64,000 nucleotides of DNA from an uncultured Bacteroidales bacterium (GCA_946408345.1 CAMJRR010000001.1:1-64000); one strand, 5' to 3'; counted from the first letter of the stretch, positions 17,947 to 26,829 are shown. The notes: generated from the letters alone by a model not told the origin. Numbers and translations: made by a program.

Positions 17947-18130
17947 GATTTAAAATTTAAAAATTCAAAATTCGAGATTCAAGATTGGTGCAAAGATAGT
18001 GATTTCTGTTGATAACACAATAACCTTTTTTGTTCTCAACAAGAGAAACTCTCACCTCTCAACTACTCTCAACTCTAAACTCTCTACTGACTCTCAACTC
18101 TAAACTCTCAACACTAAACTCTAAACTAAA
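17947..18130. repeat. Low-complexity repeats between divergent genes
   Basis: The 293-base gap between the dipeptidase and the T9SS protein gene. Bases 17947-17985 are AATTCAAAATTT/AAGATTT-type units next to the dipeptidase start. Bases 18040-18130 are CTCAACT/CTAAACT heptamers. Two opposing -7 boxes lie beside them; nothing coding is seen. Confidence 0.75.
17991..17998 (-). promoter_or_regulatory. -7 box of the dipeptidase promoter
   Basis: The complement reads TATCTTTG. CAAT at 18018-18021 (ATTG on the minus strand) is a three-of-four -33 match at 19 bases. Confidence 0.6.
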
Positions 18131-18167
18131 AAATCCCACAATCCCCTTGCAACAAACAAAAAATGGT

Positions 18168-18175
18168 TATATTTG
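18168..18175 (+). promoter_or_regulatory. -7 box TATATTTG of the T9SS protein gene
   Basis: Exact TAnnTTTG match with CTTG ending at 18149, 18 bases upstream. The leader is about 60 bases before the ATG at 18240. Confidence 0.6.
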
Positions 18176-18239
18176 CAGCGCGTTTTGCGCGCTTTTTTGA
18201 ATGAACAATCCACTTAATACTAACTAAAAGTTCAAAAAA

Positions 18240-20669
18240 ATGAAAAAAGTATCTTTACTCGTTGCGATGATTGCCTTCGTTTGTGGCAATATGTTCGCTC
18301 AAAGCTACAATTTCGACCAATATAATGTTGGTGATAAGGTAGCTCAATCAATCGGTCAACCCTGGACCACCTGGAGTAATCTGCCAGGAAGTGATGAAGA
18401 CGCTGCGTTTAGTGATGAACAAGCGGTTTCTGGCACCAACTCGGTAAAATTCACCTATGGCAACGACCAGGTTTACAACTTCAACGATGAAACGACTGGT
18501 TCGTACACACTCGATTGGAATATGTACATTCCAAGTGGAAAAGATGCCTATCTGAACATCCAGCACAATTTCACTGGTGGTCAGGACGGCGAATGGGCTT
18601 TCGGCCTTTACTTCAACACTGCTGAACAGGGTACTGCGTTGCATGTGTCAGACGCTTATCATGATTTCACTTTCCCGTTCGACACATGGTTCCCGGTTCA
18701 CTTTGACATCGACCTTGACAACGATGCCATTTCTCTGACAATCGATGGAACGGAAGTCCACTCGTGGGCTTTTAGCGAACAGGAATCTTCCGCTACTCCT
18801 GGTATGCGTGTCTTGGATGCGCTTGATTTCTACCCTCCGACCAATGCTAGCACATCGGTCTTCTACATTGACGATTTCTCCTTCGTTTCGTCGCAAGAGG
18901 ACCAAGTGCTTATTGGTGAATCCTTCGAGGAATACACCGTAGGCAATAAGATTGCTGCCGAAGCCGTTGCCGCTGGCCATGACTGGTGGACCACTTGGAC
19001 CAACCAACCTGGCGGTAATAACGATGGTACTGTCTCCAACGATTACGCCTCTGAAGGCAATAACTCTGGCTATTTCACCAACGCTACCGACCAAGTGCTG
19101 CTGCTTGGCGACTATGAGACTGGCGTTTATGACCTGAGTTTTGATGTTTACACTCCTGCCGGAAAGGATGGTTATTTCAACATCCTTCACAAATTCCCCG
19201 CTTCAGACAATGCCGACTGGGCCATGCAAGCCTATTTCAATGCTGAGTCTGATGAGACCAACAACGAGATGTGGCACAGCACGGGTCATGGTTCGGTTCA
19301 TGCCGGCGGCGCCTTGGTGGCCGACCTGCCTTGCGTCGAAGACGAATGGATGAACGTTCGCGTCCACATCGATTGCGACATTGATGAAGCCACTTTGTTC
19401 TTCAACGATCAGGAAATTTACACTTGGCAATGGAGCTTGGGCAGTTTCGGTGACGAAAGTACTAGAGTGATCGCTGGTGCCAACTTCTTTGGCCCTTTGG
19501 CTACTTCACAATTTTATGTCGACAACATCCAGTTCACGAGAATCGGTGGCGAAAGCGCTCCCTCTATGGTGGTGAGCGCAAATGCTATCTATCAAGAGCT
19601 TGATGAAGATGAAGTAACGACACAAACGTTCGTCATCTCTAACGAAGGCACCTCCATCGGCGATTGGTCGGGTTATGTCGATTTCGGTCAAGGCGAAGGT
19701 GGAACTCAACAACAAGAGATTTACTATGACAACGGTGAGCCTACCAACCTTACGGGTCTTGTGACTGCCAATTTCATTCAGATTGCCAATAAATTCACTG
19801 TTGCATCTTATGGCGGAGCAGTGATGGGAACCAAGCTGAAGAGTGTTAGTTATTTCGTTGCAACAGACTCCAACGGCATTTTGGGTATGACGGGCGATCT
19901 TTACTTGCGTGTTTATAAGGCTGGTACTACTGGTGTACCTGGTGAACTTCTTGGCGAAGTCATCATTCCTGAAAACCAAATTGTTCAGAATGACTGGAAT
20001 ACTGGCACCTTCGCTGAAGATATTTGGCTGACTGGTTACGATGTGTTTGTTGCTGCTGGTTTCCAACAGATTGATGGTGGCTATCCTGTCGTGTTTGACA
20101 ATGGTACAATGGTTCCTGGTGTCAGGTATCTGTCGGTTGGAAATGGCAATTCATGGTCATTGGTTGATGATATCTGGGATAGCAATTACAATTTCTGCCT
20201 CCATGCCGTTTGCGAAGGCACTCCTATTGCTGGTAACTGGGTCTCTATGAACAAGAATTATGGCTCCATACTCGGTGGTAACGATGACGAAATCACTTTG
20301 ACATTTAACACCGTTGGTTTGAGCAACGGAGAAGAATATCATGCCAACCTGCTCATTACCACCAACGATGTTGAAAATCCTGAATTCAACATTCCTGTCA
20401 CTTTGAAAGTGGGTGTTGATGGCGTTGAGGAGACTGCCAACCAACTTGCCAGCATCTATCCCAACCCCGCCACTTCGCAGGTCACCCTCGAAGGCGAGAA
20501 CCTGAACAGCGTGGCCATCTACAATGTGGCTGGTCAGCTTGTCCGCGTGGTGAAGCTCAACAACATGGTCAACAACATCGACATGAATGTTGAGGCTGGT
20601 GTCTACTTCTTCAGCATCTACGACAACAATGGCAACAACAATGTCCAGCGCGTTGTCATCTCCAAGTAA
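18240..20669 (+). CDS. Large secreted protein with two jelly-roll-like repeats and T9SS tail
   Basis: An 809-residue exported protein. After a signal peptide (ending MFAQ) come two homologous modules, about 20-220 and 225-440. Each has (F/Y)NVGDK/EYTVGNK, W-x-T-W-(S/T)-N-x-P-G, a DxYxPxGKD(A/G)Y core and FYVDN/FYIDD endings, resembling concanavalin A-like lectin/glucanase folds. A stretch of about 470-740 has GDWSGYVDFGQGEGG and N-terminal-anchor-like repeats seen in other T9SS cargo. The C-terminus YPNPATSQVTLEG...VYFFSIYDNNG is a T9SS type A sorting domain. A role in glycan binding or adhesion is likely; no catalytic residues were recognised. Confidence 0.75.
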   Translation: MKKVSLLVAMIAFVCGNMFAQSYNFDQYNVGDKVAQSIGQPWTTWSNLPGSDEDAAFSDEQAVSGTNSVKFTYGNDQVYNFNDETTGSYTLDWNMYIPSGKDAYLNIQHNFTGGQDGEWAFGLYFNTAEQGTALHVSDAYHDFTFPFDTWFPVHFDIDLDNDAISLTIDGTEVHSWAFSEQESSATPGMRVLDALDFYPPTNASTSVFYIDDFSFVSSQEDQVLIGESFEEYTVGNKIAAEAVAAGHDWWTTWTNQPGGNNDGTVSNDYASEGNNSGYFTNATDQVLLLGDYETGVYDLSFDVYTPAGKDGYFNILHKFPASDNADWAMQAYFNAESDETNNEMWHSTGHGSVHAGGALVADLPCVEDEWMNVRVHIDCDIDEATLFFNDQEIYTWQWSLGSFGDESTRVIAGANFFGPLATSQFYVDNIQFTRIGGESAPSMVVSANAIYQELDEDEVTTQTFVISNEGTSIGDWSGYVDFGQGEGGTQQQEIYYDNGEPTNLTGLVTANFIQIANKFTVASYGGAVMGTKLKSVSYFVATDSNGILGMTGDLYLRVYKAGTTGVPGELLGEVIIPENQIVQNDWNTGTFAEDIWLTGYDVFVAAGFQQIDGGYPVVFDNGTMVPGVRYLSVGNGNSWSLVDDIWDSNYNFCLHAVCEGTPIAGNWVSMNKNYGSILGGNDDEITLTFNTVGLSNGEEYHANLLITTNDVENPEFNIPVTLKVGVDGVEETANQLASIYPNPATSQVTLEGENLNSVAIYNVAGQLVRVVKLNNMVNNIDMNVEAGVYFFSIYDNNGNNNVQRVVISK

Positions 20670-20688
20670 TCAATCCTACGATTGAATG

Positions 20689-20720
20689 AAAAAACCGCTC
20701 CTTTTGGGGGCGGTTTTTTT
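20689..20720 (+). terminator. Intrinsic terminator
   Basis: AAAACCGCTCC, a short loop, GGGGCGGTTTTTTTT; one G-U pair in the stem. It ends the T9SS protein gene. Confidence 0.85.
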
Positions 20721-20860
20721 TGTGTTTATTTAGGATTGCTTCGCAAGAAATCCGAACAAAATCTCTTTAAAATCTCTCAATAATTGTATTTCTTTTAGAG
20801 AGATTATAATAATGATTTTTGAAAGATTTATCTGCGATGAGTGCAAAGCATTTCTTGCCT

Positions 20861-21601
20861 TTAGTCAAATTTGGTCATTTCAGCCATCAGGATGGCTCCA
20901 GCCACGGCGGCATTGAGCGATTCTGTCATGCTGTCGCCCACACGGGGTATAGTGACGGGATGCGTGATGCAAGGCAAGACATCGGCTCTGATGCCGTGAG
21001 ATTCACTCCCGATGACAAGGATACCTTCAGGCTTGGCTTGCATTTGGAAAAGGTTTTCACCATCCAACAAGGCGCCGTAAATGGACTTGCCTTCGTCCTT
21101 GGCATGGTGGAGATAAATAGCCAAATCGGACTCCCAAACTTTGACCCTAAACAGCGAACCCATGGTGGCCTGCACCACTTTAGGATTCCATAGTTCAACA
21201 CAATCTTTGCTGCATACTATGTCATGGATGCCGAACCACTCTGCAGTGCGGATAAGCGTGCCCATGTTGCCAGGGTTGGCAATGCCATCCAAGGCAAGGA
21301 TAAGTCGAGATGTGGTCTTGATTTCGCCTTGTTGTGGAATTTTCACTACGGACAAAATGCCTGGCGGTGTGTCTTGGCCACTCATTTGCTGCATTTGCAC
21401 CTCGGTGACTGTTTCGGCTTGAGCGAAGGCTGGATAATCAGAGAGGAAAGCCTCGGTGGCATACACCCCCACAATCTCGAAATCGGAGTGGAGTAACTCT
21501 TCCGTCATCTTGCGTCCTTCCACAACGAAAAGGCCAAGCTCCTTGCGGAACTTCTGCTGCTTGAGAGAAGCGATTTGCTTTATGGTATTTTTGGTAAGCA
21601 T
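20861..21601 (-). CDS. TrmH/SpoU-family RNA 2'-O-methyltransferase
   Basis: A 246-residue SPOUT methyltransferase of the RlmB/TrmH type. The N-terminal substrate-binding domain (about 1-90, FVVEGRKMTEELL) precedes the knotted SAM domain. Its motifs are DGIANPGNMGTLIRTAEWFG (motif 1, with N and R), ILVIGSESHGI (motif 2) and DSMTESLNAAVAGAILM (motif 3). It methylates a ribose in rRNA or tRNA; the exact nucleotide cannot be deduced. The start is the only ATG that includes the EGRKMTEE region. The gap to rplI has only the rplI terminator. Confidence 0.85.
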   Translation of the reverse strand: MLTKNTIKQIASLKQQKFRKELGLFVVEGRKMTEELLHSDFEIVGVYATEAFLSDYPAFAQAETVTEVQMQQMSGQDTPPGILSVVKIPQQGEIKTTSRLILALDGIANPGNMGTLIRTAEWFGIHDIVCSKDCVELWNPKVVQATMGSLFRVKVWESDLAIYLHHAKDEGKSIYGALLDGENLFQMQAKPEGILVIGSESHGIRADVLPCITHPVTIPRVGDSMTESLNAAVAGAILMAEMTKFD

Positions 21602-21728
21602 ATATGTTCTATTTTTTTGATATTTGACACTTGTAAATCACTTTCACCTCTTGTCGTCGTCGCGGATGTCCCTCCGCCATGACGCAAGGGTGATAGTGAC
21701 TCCAATCCCAGTCCCGCGTCAAAAATAC

Positions 21729-21762
21729 AAAAAAAGCCGTCCCACAAATGAGACGGCCTTTC
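21729..21762 (-). terminator. Terminator of rpsF-rpsR-rplI
   Basis: On the minus strand GGCCGTCTC, a short loop, GGGACGGCTTTTTTT; one G-U pair. Confidence 0.85.
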
Positions 21763-21787
21763 CAAAACATGAAAAAGTTTATTTTTC

Positions 21788-22237
21788 TTATTCAGCAAAG
21801 ACGTTGAAGTCGATGTCGACAGCCACTTCCTTGTGGAGTCTAATCTTGGCTTTGTAATCGCCTATTTCCTTAATGGCGTCTTCGTTGAGGACGATGTGCT
21901 TGCGGTCCACTTCGATGCCAGTGGCTTCCTTGATGGCGTTGGCAATCATGATGGTGTTGACCGAGCCGAAAATCTTACCCGTGGCGGCAGCCTTGGCGGG
22001 GATTTGCAGCTTCAGGCCTTCCAAAGCCTTGGCTTTCTCGGTGGCTTCGTCCTTGATCTTTTGTTCCTTGTGAGCCTGTTGGCGCATCTCTTCGGCCAAG
22101 ATCTTGCGGTTGCGCTCGGTGGCGAGGATGGCGATGCCCTGCGGGATGAGGTAGTTGCGGCCGTAGCCGGGCTTCACGGTGACGATGTCGTTCTTATATC
22201 CTAAATTGGTGACGTCTTGTTTCAGAATGATATCCAT
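21788..22237 (-). CDS. rplI: 50S ribosomal protein bL9
   Basis: A 149-residue protein that binds 23S rRNA. The N-terminal domain MDIILKQDVTNLGYKNDIVTVKPGYGRNYLIPQG is diagnostic of bL9, followed by the long connecting helix (about 45-75) and the C-terminal RNA-binding domain. It is third in the bS6-bS18-bL9 operon, 18 bases after rpsR. Confidence 0.97.
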   Translation of the reverse strand: MDIILKQDVTNLGYKNDIVTVKPGYGRNYLIPQGIAILATERNRKILAEEMRQQAHKEQKIKDEATEKAKALEGLKLQIPAKAAATGKIFGSVNTIMIANAIKEATGIEVDRKHIVLNEDAIKEIGDYKAKIRLHKEVAVDIDFNVFAE

Positions 22238-22255
22238 GTGTTGTCCTCCTTCAAA

Positions 22256-22531
22256 TTATTTCAAACAATCTGCTACGAATGGCATCAGGGCGAGGTGGCG
22301 GGCACGCTTGACGGCTTGGGCAACCTTGCGCTGGTATTTCGTTGAAGTGCCGGTGATGCGGCGGGGCAGGATCTTACCCTGCTCGTTGACGAACTTCAGC
22401 AAGAAGTCGGCATCTTTGTAGTCGATGTACTTGATGCGGTTCTTCTTGAAGCGGCAGTATTTCTTTCTCTTGGTATCGACTGCAATGGGAGTCAGATATT
22501 TGATGTCGTTGTTGTTGTTCACTTGTGCCAT
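22256..22531 (-). CDS. rpsR: 30S ribosomal protein bS18
   Basis: A 91-residue protein; [29 protein letters not shown] and the following [20 protein letters not shown] are bS18 hallmarks. It heterodimerises with bS6, encoded 26 bases upstream, on the 30S platform. Start chosen at the ATG that opens MAQVNNNND. Confidence 0.97.
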   Translation of the reverse strand: MAQVNNNNDIKYLTPIAVDTKRKKYCRFKKNRIKYIDYKDADFLLKFVNEQGKILPRRITGTSTKYQRKVAQAVKRARHLALMPFVADCLK

Positions 22532-22557
22532 TTTTCTTCGTTTTTAATTGTTCAACA

Positions 22558-22911
22558 TTAGGCTTGGGCTTCCTCGGCGGCAGCTTCGGCTTTCTTGCGT
22601 TTCTTCTCGTTGTAGGCAATAGCGTGCTTGTCGAGCTTCACAGTGAGGAAGCGCATAACGCGCTCGTCACGCTTCAGTTCGGTTTCGACATCGGCGATTA
22701 CATTACCCTCGGCCTTGTACTCAATGAGTTGGTAAAAGCCCGTGGACTTCTTCTGGATAGGATAGGCAAGCTTACGCATGCCCCAGTTCTCTTCATGAAC
22801 GATCTCTGCACCATTGTTGGTCAGATGATCTTCATACTTCTTTACCGCTTCCTTCATCTGTTCGTCAGACAAAACGGGAGTTAAAATGAAAACGGTTTCG
22901 TACTGATTCAT
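22558..22911 (-). CDS. rpsF: 30S ribosomal protein bS6
   Basis: A 117-residue protein opening [18 protein letters not shown], with [24 protein letters not shown] typical of bS6 and a charged C-terminal tail rich in Ala and Glu. It is first in the operon with rpsR and rplI. A small hairpin in the leader may relate to autoregulation by the S6:S18 complex, which is known in other bacteria. Confidence 0.97.
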   Translation of the reverse strand: MNQYETVFILTPVLSDEQMKEAVKKYEDHLTNNGAEIVHEENWGMRKLAYPIQKKSTGFYQLIEYKAEGNVIADVETELKRDERVMRFLTVKLDKHAIAYNEKKRKKAEAAAEEAQA

Positions 22912-22952
22912 AATTGAATTGATTGATTATTAAATAATTAGTGTTTAATGCT

Positions 22953-22968
22953 ACGATTCTGAAATCGT
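22953..22968 (-). other. Small hairpin in the rpsF leader
   Basis: ACGATT and AATCGT form a perfect six-pair stem with a four-base loop, within a few bases of the predicted transcription start. The known S6:S18 binding leader in other phyla is also a small stem-loop, but its conserved CCG bulge/loop is not obvious here. Confidence 0.35.
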
Positions 22969-22973
22969 GGGTG

Positions 22974-23004
22974 CAAAAATACGACTTTTTTCTTAATATA
23001 CAAC
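22974..23004 (-). promoter_or_regulatory. Promoter of rpsF-rpsR-rplI
   Basis: The complement of 22974-22981 reads TATTTTTG. The complement of 23001-23004 reads GTTG, a three-of-four -33 match at 19 bases. Confidence 0.65.
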
Positions 23005-23055
23005 ATATTATGCGAAATAAATTTTTAATCTATCGTCGCATTGAACCTGGCTTTC

Positions 23056-23163
23056 GCTTTGCGTCATTGCGAGGAGGTATGACGAAGCAATCTAGGGAAT
23101 AAGTCAAATGTCTGGACTGTTTCTTCTGCTTTCACGGAATGAGGCCTCGCAGTGACGCGAAGC
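23056..23163. repeat. Inverted repeat GCTTTGCGTCATTGCGAGG, abutting the epimerase stop codon
   Basis: Arms at 23056-23074 and 23145-23163 agree at 17 of 19 positions, with CGAAGCAATCT inside. It resembles the intergenic palindromes built on TCATTGCGAGG...CGAAGCAATC that are widespread in bacteria. It fills most of the 256-base gap between rpsF and the epimerase gene. Confidence 0.8.
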
Positions 23164-23167
23164 GTGA

Positions 23168-24346
23168 CTATTGCTTTACCTGTAATATTTTTTCCAACAT
23201 GAACTCAGCTGCATGGCCGTCTCCGAAAATCTCTGGGAACACGGTAGGCGGGTTGTCCTTGAAGTGTTGCCAGGCCTGCATGATTCGCATTTCATCAGAA
23301 TCGGCGAGAATGGCGTTGCCTGTTTCCACAATCTCCACCCATTCAGTCTCAGGCCTTAAGATGATGCCAGGCTTTTTGAAGAAATAGGCCTCTTTTTGCA
23401 CGCCGCCTGAGTCGGTCATGATGAGTTGGGCATGACGCTCCAAGGCGATCATCTCCAAAAACGATACAGGCGGGATGAGTTTGATATTCTGACAACTGAA
23501 GATTTGTTTTTGCAAATTTTCATCGAGGTTGGTCTTCAAGAGCTTGGCTGTCCTTGGATGTAACGGCAGCACGACTTGACATTCCTCGGATAGTTTTATG
23601 ATGCTTCTGAAGATGGCACTGAGCCTTTCGGGGTGGTCGGTGTTGCTGTCGCGATGGATGGTGGCCAAGATATAGGGCTGGTCGCTTAACGCCAGACGTT
23701 TGATGATGTCAGTTTTTTCCTCTGCAATGTCGGCGAAATACAGACTGTTGTCGTACATGATGTCGCCGCAGTGGTAGACCTTCGGATTGTCAATGGTAGG
23801 TTTAGCGGTCCCTGAGTCCTGAGCCTGTCGAAGGGTCGAAGGGCCACCTTCATCGATAGAAAACCCTTCCCGTTTCAGATTCTCCAGTCCGGCCTTGGTA
23901 GGCGTGAAGAGCAGGGTAGAGCAGTGGTCGCACACGATGCGGTTGATTTCTTCAGGCATACTTTTGTTAAACGAGCGCAGTCCCGCTTCTATGTGGACGA
24001 TGGGTACATGGATTTTGGCGGCTGCAATGGCACCGGCTAGGGTGGAGTTGGTGTCGCCATAGAGCACGATATAGTCGGGTTGCTCCTTTATTAATAGGGC
24101 TTCAATGCCTTCGGTCATGCGAGTGGTTTGCACGCCGTGGGATGCGGAGCCGACGTGGAGGTTGTAGGCGGGACGCGGTATTTGCAGCTCGTCAAAGAAC
24201 ACCTGCGACATATTGTCGTCGTAGTGTTGCCCTGTGTGGACGATGACTTCCTGGATTTGGTTGGCATAATGGTTCCTAATGGCACGACTCAATGCTGCTG
24301 CTTTGATGATTTGGGGACGCGCCCCGATGATGGTGACAAGTTTCAT
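23168..24346 (-). CDS. wecB: Non-hydrolysing UDP-N-acetylglucosamine 2-epimerase family
   Basis: Epimerises UDP-GlcNAc to UDP-ManNAc, or a related UDP-diacetamido-uronate (WbpI-like), for surface glycans. Motifs are TIIGARPQIIKAAAL at the start, HTGQHYDDNMS, YGDTNSTLAGA, HIEAGLRSFNKSMPEEINR and MTDSGGVQKEA. The start at 24346 is chosen because the longer frame needs a TTG inside the radC stop region. About residues 165-178 (GGPSTLRQAQDSGTA) are the translation of a REP-like repeat inserted between the two Rossmann domains; normal family members have no such insert there. The frame is kept, so it is probably functional. WecB versus WbpI specificity is uncertain. Confidence 0.85.
   Translation of the reverse strand: MKLVTIIGARPQIIKAAALSRAIRNHYANQIQEVIVHTGQHYDDNMSQVFFDELQIPRPAYNLHVGSASHGVQTTRMTEGIEALLIKEQPDYIVLYGDTNSTLAGAIAAAKIHVPIVHIEAGLRSFNKSMPEEINRIVCDHCSTLLFTPTKAGLENLKREGFSIDEGGPSTLRQAQDSGTAKPTIDNPKVYHCGDIMYDNSLYFADIAEEKTDIIKRLALSDQPYILATIHRDSNTDHPERLSAIFRSIIKLSEECQVVLPLHPRTAKLLKTNLDENLQKQIFSCQNIKLIPPVSFLEMIALERHAQLIMTDSGGVQKEAYFFKKPGIILRPETEWVEIVETGNAILADSDEMRIMQAWQHFKDNPPTVFPEIFGDGHAAEFMLEKILQVKQ
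23807..23844. repeat. REP-like repeat inside the epimerase gene
   Basis: GGTCCCTGAG, then CCTGAGCCTGTCGAAGGG, with an internal duplication of CCTGAG and TCGAAGGG. It belongs to the same family as 3267-3322 and is translated in frame on the minus strand as PSTLRQAQDSGT. Confidence 0.85.
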
Positions 24347-24360
24347 GGGTGTGCGTTGTT

Positions 24361-25056
24361 TCAAAAGGTCATTTCTCCGTGGTCGCGGAAGCTGTAGTAG
24401 CGTTCGTTGCCAATGATGATATGGTCGATGACGTTGATGTCTAAGAGTTTGCCTGCGGCTACCAACTTTTTCGTCAGTTGGCGGTCGTCTTCGCTAGGAC
24501 GTGGGTTGCCCGAAGGATGGTTATGCCCTAGGACAAGGCAAGTGGCTCCGAGGTTTAAGGCATTTTTGAAGATGAGTTTCGGGTCAGCAATGACATGGGT
24601 GGTGCCGCCATTGCTGATGCATTCCACCTTCAGTGCATGGTTGCTTTGGTTGAGGTATAAAACCAAGAAATGCTCTTGCCTCATGTCATCGATATAAGGA
24701 AGAAACCGCTCAAAGGAGTCTTTCGAGTCTTTCACTTCGGTGGGCAAGTTGGCCTCTGCGCCACGACGGCGTTTGCCGAGCTCGAGGGCTGCCATGATGG
24801 TGATGGCTTTGGCCTCGCCGATGCCGGGGTGCTGTGTCAGGTCGTCAATAGTGAGGTTGGATAGCGTGATGAGGTTGTTGTCGACGCTGTCGAGGAGTGC
24901 GCGTGCCACATCCACTGCCGACATGCCTTCTTTGCCGATGCGCAAAAGTATGGCCAATAATTCGGCATTGCTGAGTGCTGCCTTGCCTTTGGCCATCATT
25001 TTTTCGCGTGGCTGGTCGTCAGCAGCCCATTCCTTGATGGATTTTTTCTTGGTCAT
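24361..25056 (-). CDS. radC: RadC family JAMM-domain protein
   Basis: A 231-residue protein with an N-terminal helix-hairpin-helix region (HPGIGEAKAITIMAALELGKRR) and a C-terminal JAB/MPN metalloprotease-like domain with the complete motif HNHPSGNPRPSEDD and its upstream Glu. Named as a DNA repair protein, though RadC function is unclear in most bacteria. It ends 15 bases before the epimerase start, and the two are probably co-transcribed without a clear functional link. Confidence 0.9.
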   Translation of the reverse strand: MTKKKSIKEWAADDQPREKMMAKGKAALSNAELLAILLRIGKEGMSAVDVARALLDSVDNNLITLSNLTIDDLTQHPGIGEAKAITIMAALELGKRRRGAEANLPTEVKDSKDSFERFLPYIDDMRQEHFLVLYLNQSNHALKVECISNGGTTHVIADPKLIFKNALNLGATCLVLGHNHPSGNPRPSEDDRQLTKKLVAAGKLLDINVIDHIIIGNERYYSFRDHGEMTF

Positions 25057-25112
25057 GGCGGTATTGTTTTGTTTCGGGCGGTAAAGATAAGCAATTTGGC
25101 ATTATCTCAACC

Positions 25113-25143
25113 AAAAAAGCCTCTTCCACTGAGTAGAAGAGGC
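25113..25143 (-). terminator. Terminator of rpsT
   Basis: On the minus strand GCCTCTTC, a loop, GGAAGAGGCTTTTTT. Confidence 0.85.
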
Positions 25144-25170
25144 ACCAACATGTATGAATAAAACTTCCAA

Positions 25171-25425
25171 TTATGCCAATTTTGCCGTAAACTTCGACAG
25201 CTTCGACTTCAGGTTGGCGGCTTTGTTCTTGTGGATGATACCGCGCTTGGCCACCTTGTCGATGATGGAGTACAACTTCGAAAGTTGACCCTCGGCTTCC
25301 GACTTGCTGGTCAAAGCTCTGAATTTCTTCACTTCGTTACGCATGTTCTTGGCGTAGTAACGGTTGTGCAAGCGTCTTTTTTCTGTCTGACGGATTCTCT
25401 TAATTGCATCTTTGTGATTTGCCAT
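25171..25425 (-). CDS. rpsT: 30S ribosomal protein bS20
   Basis: An 84-residue, Lys/Arg-rich helical protein opening MANHKDAIKRIRQTEKRRLHNR, with IDKVAKRGIIHKNKAANLKSKL near the end, diagnostic of bS20. It is a single-gene unit with its own promoter and terminator. Confidence 0.97.
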   Translation of the reverse strand: MANHKDAIKRIRQTEKRRLHNRYYAKNMRNEVKKFRALTSKSEAEGQLSKLYSIIDKVAKRGIIHKNKAANLKSKLSKFTAKLA

Positions 25426-25468
25426 ATCTCTTATTCCTTATTGCTTTTGTTCCTTTTATTTTGGGCTG

Positions 25469-25499
25469 CAAAATTACAACTTTTCTATGAATTGCCAAC
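25469..25499 (-). promoter_or_regulatory. Promoter of rpsT
   Basis: The complement of 25469-25476 is TAATTTTG and the complement of 25496-25499 is GTTG, 19 bases apart. Confidence 0.65.
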
Positions 25500-25542
25500 C
25501 TATAATTTGAATTTTTTTCATTAAAATTTGTAAAAAATTGAT

Positions 25543-26829
25543 TTATAATGCATTAAAAGCCATTTTTTCTTCATTTTCGCGATGGACGATTTCGCCGAGC
25601 CTTATATTAATATAGGTATTCTTTTCCAGGTCTTTTCCACTGACTATGACGGGAATGTAGTTTTCGCCATAGCCACGCGCGATGCCTTTGCTGTCGATGC
25701 GCTCGATAAGCATGCGTTGTGTTTTGCCCTGCATCATTTCGAAATACTTGGTCTTGTTTTCCATCGAAATCTGTCGCATTACCTCACTGCGCTCCGTTTT
25801 TACTCTTTCAGGTATTTGGTTGGGCATGATGGCAGCCTTCGTGCCAGTGCGCACCGAGTATTTGAAGGTGTGGATGTGACTGAAGCCGATTTCTCTCGCA
25901 AAGTCGCAACTTTCCTTGAAAGTCTGTTCTGTCTCGCCAGGGAAGCCGACGATGATGTCGGTAGTGAGGTTGAAGTCGGGACGGAAGGTCTTGATGCGCA
26001 GGCACATGTCGCGGAACTGAGCGACGGTATAAAAGCGGTGCATCCGTTTCAAGGTGTCGTCGGAACCGCTTTGCAGGCAGATGTGCATGTGGGGCGCAAG
26101 TTTTTCATGCAGGAAGAGTTGCAAAAAACGGTCGCTGAACTGATCAGGCTCGATGGAGGAGACGCGCACACGGAAGTCACCGTCGATTTCCAAAATGTTT
26201 TCCACAAGTTGCTCGAAATTGGTATTTCCGTATTGGTAACGACCCATGTTGACACCAGTCAGCACGATTTCCTTGAAACCGTGGGAGACAACTTCGCGCA
26301 CATTATTATAAATGTCCTCAGCGGGACGACTCGTTGCCCTTCCTCGCACCATGGGGATGATGCAATAGGAGCAGAAGTTGTTGCAGCCGTCGTGGATCTT
26401 GATGAGGCTGCGCGTATGGAAGGTGTCGAAGGCGGGTTGGTAGCTGAACAGGTCGCGGTCGTAGCCCTCAGGGTCGCTGTGACCAGTCTTGAAATGCTCG
26501 TCGATGATGTCGAAAAGGGCGGCTTTGCGCTCGTTGTCGATGACATAGTCGGCTATGCCTGAGCGGAGTAGCTCTTCTTTGCGGTGGTTGACCATACAGC
26601 CAGTGACGGCAATCAAAGCATTAGGGTGCTTGCGTCGAATCTGGTGAATGGCCTGACGGCATTTCTGGTCGCTGGTGTTGGTGACGGTGCAAGTATTCAC
26701 GACAAATACATCTGCGTCGGCATCGCTGTCGGCAATCTCATATCCCGCCGCCTTGAAACGCGAAGCCAAGGCATCAGTCTCATAGAGATTGACGCGGCAC
26801 CCTAATGTCTTGAACGCAATTCTCTTCAT
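25543..26829 (-). CDS. mtaB: tRNA t6A37 methylthiotransferase MtaB
   Basis: A 428-residue radical-SAM enzyme that adds a methylthio group to t6A37 of tRNAs reading ANN codons. The N-terminal cluster ligands are in GCRVNLYETD, NTCTVTNTSDQKCRQ and TGCMVN. The radical-SAM CxxxCxxC is CNNFCSYC, followed by IIPMVRGRATSRP. A C-terminal TRAM-like region is shorter than in MiaB. RVNLYETD and NTSDQK distinguish MtaB from MiaB. Downstream of miaB on the same strand, separated by a heptamer repeat. Confidence 0.9.
   Translation of the reverse strand: MKRIAFKTLGCRVNLYETDALASRFKAAGYEIADSDADADVFVVNTCTVTNTSDQKCRQAIHQIRRKHPNALIAVTGCMVNHRKEELLRSGIADYVIDNERKAALFDIIDEHFKTGHSDPEGYDRDLFSYQPAFDTFHTRSLIKIHDGCNNFCSYCIIPMVRGRATSRPAEDIYNNVREVVSHGFKEIVLTGVNMGRYQYGNTNFEQLVENILEIDGDFRVRVSSIEPDQFSDRFLQLFLHEKLAPHMHICLQSGSDDTLKRMHRFYTVAQFRDMCLRIKTFRPDFNLTTDIIVGFPGETEQTFKESCDFAREIGFSHIHTFKYSVRTGTKAAIMPNQIPERVKTERSEVMRQISMENKTKYFEMMQGKTQRMLIERIDSKGIARGYGENYIPVIVSGKDLEKNTYINIRLGEIVHRENEEKMAFNAL

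Noticed and set aside
21601-21728. Small gene between the SPOUT methylase and the rplI terminator
   Set aside because: No frame with a start, family resemblance or promoter; only a short imperfect GC-rich repeat is seen.
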